Origin: Magnetococcus sp. PR-3
GTDB lineage: Bacteria > Pseudomonadota > Magnetococcia > Magnetococcales > Magnetococcaceae
Length of the DNA: 64,000 nucleotides
Assembly: GCF_036689865.1 (NCBI RefSeq)
Contig: NZ_JBAHUQ010000012.1
Span: 1 to 64,000 of the forward strand
Direction: 5' to 3'
Below, in pieces: positions 55,385-62,053 of this stretch; positions within the stretch are counted from its first letter, which is position 1, and each line of letters opens with the position of its first letter. Below the pieces are notes generated by a model. That model worked only from the letters and a program-made list of their open reading frames with translations. It was not told the origin of the DNA and ran no database searches. The translations under genes and the position numbers were made by a program.

Positions 55385-55428
55385 CCACGGCTAGAGTTAT
55401 TAGATTGCATCACTACCCACTTGTCTCT

Positions 55429-55459
55429 ACCCTACAACCTACAGTAACTGTAGGTTCAA
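55429..55459 (-). promoter_or_regulatory. MerR-type promoter/operator of the permease
   Basis: On the minus strand a -35 TTGAAC (55459-55454) and a -10 TAGGGT (55434-55429) are separated by 19 bp, the over-long spacing typical of MerR-controlled promoters. The spacer is filled by a perfect dyad AACCTACAGT / ACTGTAGGTT around one base (55436-55456). The MerR gene starts 15 bp away on the other strand. Confidence 0.75.
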
Positions 55460-55471
55460 GCAGAAAAAGCC

Positions 55472-55933
55472 ATGAAAAAAAATATTCCAAAGTTTCCGTG
55501 GACGATTGGTCAGGTAGCCAAAGCTACCGGATATAAACTCCAGACGATGCGCTATTATGAGCAAATGGGGCTAATCCCTCCTCCCAAAAGATCTGAGGGG
55601 AATCAGAGGCTCTACACGCAAGAACATGTCGATCAACTTCTATTCATAAGGCACTGCAGAGAGCTGGGATTTTCATTGGATAAGATCCAGCATATGCTAA
55701 TGTTGGCTGGAGATACCGACCACTCATGCGAAGAAGTGGATCAAATCGCGAAATTGCACTTAGCCGATGTCAAAAATCGGATTAGTCGACTCCAGCGTTT
55801 GGAGAAAGAACTGGAAAGGATTATCGGCCATTGCAGTGAGAACAAAGTTGAGAAGTGTCTGATTTTAGAGGCTCTAAGAGATCATGATCAATGTGAGGAT
55901 AAGGATCACGGTGGGCCATTGAGTTTAAAATAA
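55472..55933 (+). CDS. MerR-family metal-responsive regulator (CadR/ZntR-like)
   Basis: A 153-residue protein: winged HTH at 10-80 (WTIGQVAKATGYKLQTMRYYEQMGLI, GNQRLYTQEHVDQL), coiled coil (VKNRISRLQRLEKELERII) and a C-terminal metal loop with Cys and His (HCSENKVEKCLI, DHDQCEDKDHGG). Family members twist the DNA of a 19-20 bp spacer when metal binds. It is divergent from the permease and sits 15 bp from its operator. The final 18 codons also occur at 29323-29377. Confidence 0.9.
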   Translation: MKKNIPKFPWTIGQVAKATGYKLQTMRYYEQMGLIPPPKRSEGNQRLYTQEHVDQLLFIRHCRELGFSLDKIQHMLMLAGDTDHSCEEVDQIAKLHLADVKNRISRLQRLEKELERIIGHCSENKVEKCLILEALRDHDQCEDKDHGGPLSLK

Positions 55934-56072
55934 TTCTCTGTAGTTCCCAAAAATTTTACTCATCTTGAAATCACAGTATTTTTTCCTCCCACTGTATGAC
56001 GCTGAATTGAGTTCTTTGACAATCGAGAAAACCGACCGGGCACAGAGCCCCCCAACAGGTACGAGCTAGTAG

Positions 56073-58343
56073 TCACCCCTTGAGATGAACGCTCTCATGC
56101 TCACCAACAGCCATGATCTCTACTCGCTCACCCCGGGGACGTATGGATAGCACTCTAGCCAACAAACTCCACTGAGTTGTGGTGCCAAAAGTAATATGGG
56201 GACGCTCAGCTTCAGCCCCAACAGCCAGTGAAAAATCCAGATCAGAAACAATAACCTGATTGAACTTCATTCCATGTTGGACAGACCATGGACCGCTGAC
56301 AGAACCATCTTGATTTCTGATGGCAACCACATGATCTTCCCCCTCTGCCCACTCCAAAGGCTCTGTCAGAGTGAGTCGATTACCATCCACTGACACCACT
56401 TCAGCCGACTGCCCCCACTCCGGCACATCATGGGTAATGGCGATGAGATCTCCATAGGTGGGGATGAGACCTTCCATCTCCGTTTGGAAAGTGATGATAC
56501 GCCTTCGATACCGGTTGGCTGCTGACATGTAGCCCCCTTCCCTCTGGGCATGGGCTTGGTCTGTGCAACCAAATAGGGCCACCTTCGCTGGATTAGAAGA
56601 TTGGCTATCATCCAGTGAAACCGTCACCTCATCGGGCTTCCAGGTTTCGGCGTTGAAGAACTCCACGGTGACCGCATCAGCGGTTTCTTCACTGGGCATG
56701 AGGTACTGGATGCTGAGGCTGTTCTTTACCATATTGCGGGAAGAGAAGAGTGCAACGGGCAGGGTTTGAGGCTGGTCGCGGATAATACGGGCGGTGCCAC
56801 CTTGAAGAATGGGTACTGCTCTCCCACATCGGGCAATACGGGTGATGGCCTCCCATACGGTTAGCTTTTGGTCGAAGACTGCATCGAAATGATCTCCCCT
56901 ACTCTGCCAAATTTGATCCAGGGTATGGAGGCCTGTCAGATCGATGCGGTCGTCCGTTAGTTTGGCTCCGTACTCGGCTTTAAGGGCATCGGTAATGGCC
57001 CAGGCGATGGATCGGGAGGGTTGTAGATCGGACCACCCTGAAGTTGGATTCCAGGCTGCCAGCTTGCGGGTTACTACACAGTTGACCATGCGTGAGGAGC
57101 GCTGGGAGAGATTGTCGGTAGCCCGCATCCTCATGGCCAGCATGGTGACATCACCAAAATCCGGCTGGCTGTCGAGATAGGCTCTCAAGGCTGACCATCT
57201 GAGCTCATGCCCTGCCCTCGGATCGGTATCTTTCTCGTTGGTCCTGCGTAGCCGCACCTCATACCGACCAGCATCGACACTGTGTTTGTAGGAAAGGCGC
57301 AGAGGCGTATTGGTGGCCTCAGTAACCGTAATGAGGTCCAGGGTCATCCAGCCACCTACAGGTGTACCTTCATCATCTACTTGCCGAGCTTGGGCCTCCC
57401 ACTCCACAGTACGTTCATCCAGCCCTCCTCCGCTGTTTGCGTAGTAGAGACCACTCTGCATGGCTAAGTCGATTCCAATGGCAGAAGCTTCGGTACCGGG
57501 TGGGTTTGCGGCAAAAGGCCCGATCCAGCCATCATCCCCCTCTTCCAATAAATTGGTAGCGATGAGCTCTTGGCCTGCCACCTCGGGAGCTGTCACCACG
57601 TCGGGATCAAACAGGGTTACTCCAGATCCTGGCGGGATGACCTCGTACTCAATCTCCTCAAACGATGAAATAGGGGTATCCTCGATGCGCAGAGATTCAA
57701 GCTGATAGTGGCCTTGGCCGATGCAGTGGAGTTGATGCAGGTACTGCTGATTGTCTAAATATTCGGTGTAGGGGGATGCAGCGATATCGGGATAGATGAG
57801 GTGTCTGCCGTAGATGACCGGGATGGGTTGTCCCAGGCGGGCCTGATTACCCTGGACCCCCAGGGCATAGGTGGGGCTTGGCGCTTGAATGCCACTGCTG
57901 CCAAAGCTGGACATCTGGGGCATAGGGGGAGGAACAAGGACATTAACCAGCGTTGAGCCAACTACAGCCAGGGTTGCCGTGATGGCTGCTTCCCCCACCT
58001 TGGTGGCCCAACCAATCTTGCCTGCTATGACAGGCCCGAAATAGTAGGCCGCTACCATTACGGCAATCATCAGAACCACACGAAGAGGATTGGAGCCACC
58101 ACCACCGCCACCTTGAGGTAGCGGTACGAACACTACGAGATCATCAGACTGAATAAGCTCAGTTTGCCACTCACCCCGGAGCAAGGGCTCGCCGTTTTTG
58201 ATACAGATGGTGGGGAGGGTAAATTCAGGGGGTTGGCTCTGCAGGAGCCAGTCCTGGATGGTAATGGGCTTTAGGATGGGAAACTGCTGGCGGTTTAGGT
58301 GGGGTTGAAAGGGATTTTCAACAATGATAATGGAGCCGTTCAT
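56073..58343 (-). CDS. Phage tail-tip protein, gpJ/TipJ family (host specificity)
   Basis: 756 residues from ATG 58343 (MNGSIIIVENPFQPHL), overlapping the NlpC/P60 stop; the longer frame from 58475 lies inside that gene. The N-terminus is followed by a Gly6 linker and a hydrophobic region (about 90-150), then RLGQPIPVIYGRHLIYPDIA and tail-tip domains including TVWEAITRIARCG. In lambda, gpJ forms the tip and contacts the receptor through its C-terminus. This is the full-length parent of the two fragments at 29.5 and 41.0 kb. It is the last gene of the tail module. Confidence 0.88.
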   Translation of the reverse strand: MNGSIIIVENPFQPHLNRQQFPILKPITIQDWLLQSQPPEFTLPTICIKNGEPLLRGEWQTELIQSDDLVVFVPLPQGGGGGGSNPLRVVLMIAVMVAAYYFGPVIAGKIGWATKVGEAAITATLAVVGSTLVNVLVPPPMPQMSSFGSSGIQAPSPTYALGVQGNQARLGQPIPVIYGRHLIYPDIAASPYTEYLDNQQYLHQLHCIGQGHYQLESLRIEDTPISSFEEIEYEVIPPGSGVTLFDPDVVTAPEVAGQELIATNLLEEGDDGWIGPFAANPPGTEASAIGIDLAMQSGLYYANSGGGLDERTVEWEAQARQVDDEGTPVGGWMTLDLITVTEATNTPLRLSYKHSVDAGRYEVRLRRTNEKDTDPRAGHELRWSALRAYLDSQPDFGDVTMLAMRMRATDNLSQRSSRMVNCVVTRKLAAWNPTSGWSDLQPSRSIAWAITDALKAEYGAKLTDDRIDLTGLHTLDQIWQSRGDHFDAVFDQKLTVWEAITRIARCGRAVPILQGGTARIIRDQPQTLPVALFSSRNMVKNSLSIQYLMPSEETADAVTVEFFNAETWKPDEVTVSLDDSQSSNPAKVALFGCTDQAHAQREGGYMSAANRYRRRIITFQTEMEGLIPTYGDLIAITHDVPEWGQSAEVVSVDGNRLTLTEPLEWAEGEDHVVAIRNQDGSVSGPWSVQHGMKFNQVIVSDLDFSLAVGAEAERPHITFGTTTQWSLLARVLSIRPRGERVEIMAVGEHESVHLKG

Positions 58344-58750
58344 GTGGCGTTCTCCTGGAAACGGTAGTAGCCCTCTGTAAACCATCCATGCTGTTGCAGA
58401 GCTTGCAGATTCTGGAACACCACCCCTGCCCCCTGTACGCAGTGCAAGACACCGCCACCATCTACATCCAGCCAAAGCCCCACATGCACCGGATATCGAG
58501 CTTGGCGCATGAGCACACAGTCCCCCTCACAGGCCGCTTGAACTCGCTGCCAGCGGTGACGTTCATCATGATTTTGAAAGGCTCTGGCCAGTGTTGAGAG
58601 ATCGTTGCCAGAGATAGGAATAAAGGGAAGTTGCCGATCAAAATGGTGCTGCTGAATCCACCTGATCAGGGTCCAGCAGTTAAAGGCTTCTGGACCTTCT
58701 GCGGTTGCTGACCAGGGCCTACCAATATATTGGGCAGCAAAATGGCTCAT
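58340..58750 (-). CDS. NlpC/P60-like tail assembly protein (gpK-like)
   Basis: 136 residues with the C40-peptidase pattern: Cys in FNCWTLIRW and His in YPVHVGLWLD. In lambda-like phages such proteins lie between the minor tail genes and gpJ and cut peptidoglycan peptides or help tail assembly. Overlaps both neighbours by ATGA-type junctions. Confidence 0.82.
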   Translation of the reverse strand: MSHFAAQYIGRPWSATAEGPEAFNCWTLIRWIQQHHFDRQLPFIPISGNDLSTLARAFQNHDERHRWQRVQAACEGDCVLMRQARYPVHVGLWLDVDGGGVLHCVQGAGVVFQNLQALQQHGWFTEGYYRFQENAT

Positions 58751-59289
58751 CGGGCCAGCCCTGGGAATCTGGAGGCGCTGTAGGTAGCTGCGGGGAAAGC
58801 TTTATTACCGATGTCCATCATGCGGGCTCGAGCTCTGACCTGGAGCATGTCCGCTTCCACCTCAGTGATGGTGAGGGTCAGAGGAGGATCCATCTGCGGG
58901 CCTTCCAGATCAGTCGAAAGATAAGGGCGGTAAGTGATCTCAATGGGGTCCATGGTCTGCACCGCCCGATCCAGATGCTTCATGATCTCCCCGGAAACAT
59001 TGTCCAGGGTGACCACAATCTCCGGCATAGGGGTGGACTCCACTGGTGGCAGTTCCAGATTGAAGGCCAGAGCAATAAAGGTGACTGGCTCGCCAGGATT
59101 GAGAGGCGCTGAAGACTCCAACTTGGCGGTGAGATCCACATAGTCCCTTACCACCCGGATAGCTGTGGGCACCCCTTCATCATCCACAAAGGCTGGGTGG
59201 CGGATCTCCAGGGTATGCAAAATCACCACATCAGCAGGTGCTGAAGCATAGGCCTCCCGGATGGCCTGGGAGAGTCGATCGTCAGGCAT
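58747..59289 (-). CDS. DUF1833-family phage minor tail protein
   Basis: 180 residues beginning MPDDRLSQAIREAYASAPAD, with VVILHTLEIRHPAF, YVDLTAKLES and ITYRPYLSTDLEGPQMDPP, the pattern I associate with DUF1833, which is found between tape-measure and gpJ genes. Structural role unproven. Confidence 0.8.
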   Translation of the reverse strand: MPDDRLSQAIREAYASAPADVVILHTLEIRHPAFVDDEGVPTAIRVVRDYVDLTAKLESSAPLNPGEPVTFIALAFNLELPPVESTPMPEIVVTLDNVSGEIMKHLDRAVQTMDPIEITYRPYLSTDLEGPQMDPPLTLTITEVEADMLQVRARARMMDIGNKAFPAATYSASRFPGLAR

Positions 59290-59295
59290 TGAATG

Positions 59296-59667
59296 TTACA
59301 GACCTAAAGCAGCCTTGGCGGCATCGGCCTGGGAGACCAAACCTTCTACAAAGGCGTGATAGCCAGGGTCCCCCACCCGCAAGGCTCGGAGCTCATCTTC
59401 CAGACCATATCGATCACGGATATCTGCTTGTAGCTGCTCATTGATCTCCAAGCAGGGCAGCGCTTGCTTACGCAGTTGATGCTTCAGGCCTGGCTCTTCC
59501 GTGAAATCAACAGGCCCTTGCCACTGCTCAGCTTTGGGATGATCCAGAGGAACAGAGAGATAGATCTGACCATCCAGCTCACAGAGGTAGACCACAGGCT
59601 GGTTGGGATCGCCCCCTTCCGGGTAGCGGATCTGTAGGTAAGAAGAATATCGATAGATCTGACGCAT
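59296..59667 (-). CDS. Small phage tail-module protein
   Basis: 123 residues from ATG 59667, which has GGAGG upstream; an ATG four codons earlier overlaps the RCC1 stop. The N-terminal half is beta-like (YLQIRYPEGGDPNQPVVYLCEL), the C-terminal half helical (LRKQALPCLEINEQLQADIR). No family recognised; the position suggests a fibre-assembly or minor tail function. Confidence 0.6.
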   Translation of the reverse strand: MRQIYRYSSYLQIRYPEGGDPNQPVVYLCELDGQIYLSVPLDHPKAEQWQGPVDFTEEPGLKHQLRKQALPCLEINEQLQADIRDRYGLEDELRALRVGDPGYHAFVEGLVSQADAAKAALGL

Positions 59668-59678
59668 AGCGACCTCCA

Positions 59679-61571
59679 TCAGAATAGAACCGTGGAGAAG
59701 GCATAGAGACCGGAGTTAGAAGAGTCGGTACCGGCCTGACCATGGCCGTTATAGCCAGATGAGAGTACTCGGCCATCGGAAAGCAGAACATGGGTACAGA
59801 ACCCTGAATTTTCCCCATTAAATACGATATCCACCGGTTTAACGCCGAATGAACCACCCAACCCGATACCACAGGCCGGTTGGAAACTGGTTTGGTAGGT
59901 CGTATGTCCCAGCCCAAGCTGACCGTTACCGTTGTACCCTGCGCTCCAAAGAGTACCACTGCTGTCCAGCGCCATGGAGAACTGATAGCCGTAGTAGCCG
60001 CTTCCACGAATCTGGACGATATCGGTTAGACCCGGATCCTGGGGCGTATGCTGATTGGTAGTATTGCCCACCCCCAGTTGGCCATAGTTGTTTCGCCCCC
60101 AGGTGCGGATGGAGCCATCCCCCAACAAGGCCATGCCGTGGGCAGTTTGACCGCCACCAATAGAGACATCCACCACATTGGCCAGAGCAGAGATTTCCAC
60201 CGGAGTGGTGCGTTCGGTGGTATCCCCCACCCCCAGTTGGCCATAGGTGTTGTACCCGGCTGCATAGAGCCGCCCATCCTCTAACTGCCAGAAGGTTGAA
60301 GCGTAGGGGTTACCGTTGCCATCCCCATCGCAGTTACCCACGATGGTGTTCACATTACCGGGCAGGGATACTGGGGTTGGTCCATGCTGGTCGGTAGTAT
60401 TGCCCACTCCAAGATTGCCACGACCGTTATAGCCCCAAGAAAAAGCATTACCACTGGCATCGATGGCAAAGGCATAGCTGCAATTAGCCCCTGCACATCC
60501 CACCCACACCCAGTTTTGTGCCCCGGAAACCTGCACCGGCTCCAGACGGTTGGTGGTGGAGCCATCTCCCAGTTGACCATAACCGTTAAAGCCGCAGGCC
60601 CAGATGCGCCCCTGGTCATCCAGAAACCAGACCGAGGTATAGTCTCCCCAATAGGATCCCGTTGTGGCCATCTGGGTGATGCCGGTAAGCCCTACAATCT
60701 TGGTAGGCACATAGCGCAGGTTGGTATCCCCCTGCCCCAGCTGGCCATAGCCGTTGTAGCCCCAGGAGTAGACAGTGCCATCCTCCATCAGAGCAAAGAC
60801 AGAACGCCCAGCCAGATGCACCTCTTTGACCACGGTGGTCAGGCCAGCGGGAAAGGCACAGGTCATAGGCTGTAAGCGGCGACTGGACTGGGCACCGATG
60901 CCCAGCTGTCCCTGACCGTTGTTGCCTACGATTCGAACGGTACCATCGGTCATGAGATAGGCGCTGTTGTACATGCCGATACCACTGCCGCTACGCTGGA
61001 CCTGCAATGCTTTCACCCGGCACCCTGGGCGATCATGCAGTGCGGTCCATGAGGGGTCCCCACTCACCCCACCTGTTTGCAGAATCTGACCAGCCGTTCC
61101 CGCTGGCAGTCGAGCAGGACCTATCCCATCGTGAAAAAGCAGGTCGCCTTGCTCAGTCACCTGATTGGTACCGGCCGCCAGCAGACTCCAATGACCACTG
61201 TCCAGCGGTGTGATTCCGGCAGTTGCATCAGCAATGCAGATATAGCCGGAGCCATTGAAGTGCACCCCATCGTTTTCCAGATAGCTCAGACCTGAATCGT
61301 AGGCCCCTTTCCATTTGATGGTCAGGGCATCATTGGCAGCGGCTTGAGCAGCGGTTGCTGCGTTTTCAGCCTGATCCTTTAAGGTCGTCAGACTGGTCAT
61401 GTTGGCATTCAGGGTGGCATCCATATCCGCCTGGGCTTTGGCCAGAGACTTAACCGAACCACCCTCTGTGCTCACCGTGGTGGCATCATCCCCATGCACC
61501 ACCTGATGCAATAGATCACCATCGGATTCCAGTTGGTTGACCAACTGTTCCAGTTCCGTAGAAGAAGACAT
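59679..61571 (-). CDS. RCC1-repeat tail fibre-like protein
   Basis: 630 residues. Residues 1-110 are coiled coil (LAKAQADMDATLNANMTSLTTL, AATAAQAAANDAL), then a carbohydrate-binding-like segment (WKGAYDSGLSYLENDGVHFNGSGYICIADA). Residues about 200-630 hold at least seven RCC1-type repeats (VYSWGYNGYGQLGQGDT, IWACGFNGYGQLGDGST, SWGYNGRGNLGVGNTT), which would form a beta-propeller. In a phage tail module this likely contacts the cell surface. RCC1 propellers are unusual in phage fibres. Confidence 0.85.
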   Translation of the reverse strand: MSSSTELEQLVNQLESDGDLLHQVVHGDDATTVSTEGGSVKSLAKAQADMDATLNANMTSLTTLKDQAENAATAAQAAANDALTIKWKGAYDSGLSYLENDGVHFNGSGYICIADATAGITPLDSGHWSLLAAGTNQVTEQGDLLFHDGIGPARLPAGTAGQILQTGGVSGDPSWTALHDRPGCRVKALQVQRSGSGIGMYNSAYLMTDGTVRIVGNNGQGQLGIGAQSSRRLQPMTCAFPAGLTTVVKEVHLAGRSVFALMEDGTVYSWGYNGYGQLGQGDTNLRYVPTKIVGLTGITQMATTGSYWGDYTSVWFLDDQGRIWACGFNGYGQLGDGSTTNRLEPVQVSGAQNWVWVGCAGANCSYAFAIDASGNAFSWGYNGRGNLGVGNTTDQHGPTPVSLPGNVNTIVGNCDGDGNGNPYASTFWQLEDGRLYAAGYNTYGQLGVGDTTERTTPVEISALANVVDVSIGGGQTAHGMALLGDGSIRTWGRNNYGQLGVGNTTNQHTPQDPGLTDIVQIRGSGYYGYQFSMALDSSGTLWSAGYNGNGQLGLGHTTYQTSFQPACGIGLGGSFGVKPVDIVFNGENSGFCTHVLLSDGRVLSSGYNGHGQAGTDSSNSGLYAFSTVLF

Positions 61572-61579
61572 CTCAACAC

Positions 61580-62053
61580 CTACCAGTGATTGGGCCAGGA
61601 TTGATGGATAAGAGAGTGAAGGCGATTGGCTTGGATCATAAAGGCATCACCCTCACCTGAGAGGAGCAGATCCAGAGCAGCAGCTCCCATAACTGGGGGA
61701 TCTCTAATTTCTAGGTTAGCGGTAACCTCCCAGAACAGCCCTCGAAACAGGGGCTGGGCTTTGTAAGGGCCATGAAAGCGTCCCTCCTGCTCTTGCAGTC
61801 CCATGCCGTTGGCTAAAATGATCGAAAACCAAGCAGCTCCCGAGTAGGCCTTGTGGCGAAACCAGGATTGGAACAGGGCGAACTGCTCTGGATTCATACG
61901 CCAGCGAACGGTAACCACGGTGGGAACATGAGTAAAGATTCGACGCTGTCGGGCAGGCCCTGCGTCCATCTCCGTACGCAGCAGGGCATCTTCCGGTTTG
62001 ATCACATAGCCCTGCACGGTGGGTTTGGGCAGTTGCCCAGGCCAGGATTCCAT
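61580..62053 (-). CDS. Phage tail-module protein of unknown function
   Basis: 157 residues, start overlapping the tape-measure stop (TGATG). It contains TVRWRMNPEQFALFQSWFRHKAYSGAAWF and a central LFRGLFWEVTANLEIRDPP, a pattern seen in phage proteins between tape measure and tail fibre genes. No membrane segment. Family uncertain. Confidence 0.65.
   Translation of the reverse strand: MESWPGQLPKPTVQGYVIKPEDALLRTEMDAGPARQRRIFTHVPTVVTVRWRMNPEQFALFQSWFRHKAYSGAAWFSIILANGMGLQEQEGRFHGPYKAQPLFRGLFWEVTANLEIRDPPVMGAAALDLLLSGEGDAFMIQANRLHSLIHQSWPNHW

Noticed and set aside
56073-58343. Diversity-generating retroelement acting on gpJ
   Set aside because: There is no reverse transcriptase gene and the copies are hundreds of codons long, not a short template/variable repeat pair with adenine-specific changes.
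58344-58475. Longer N-terminus for gpJ (start at 58475)
   Set aside because: The extension is the shadow of the NlpC/P60 gene; ATG 58343 overlaps its stop in the usual coupled manner.
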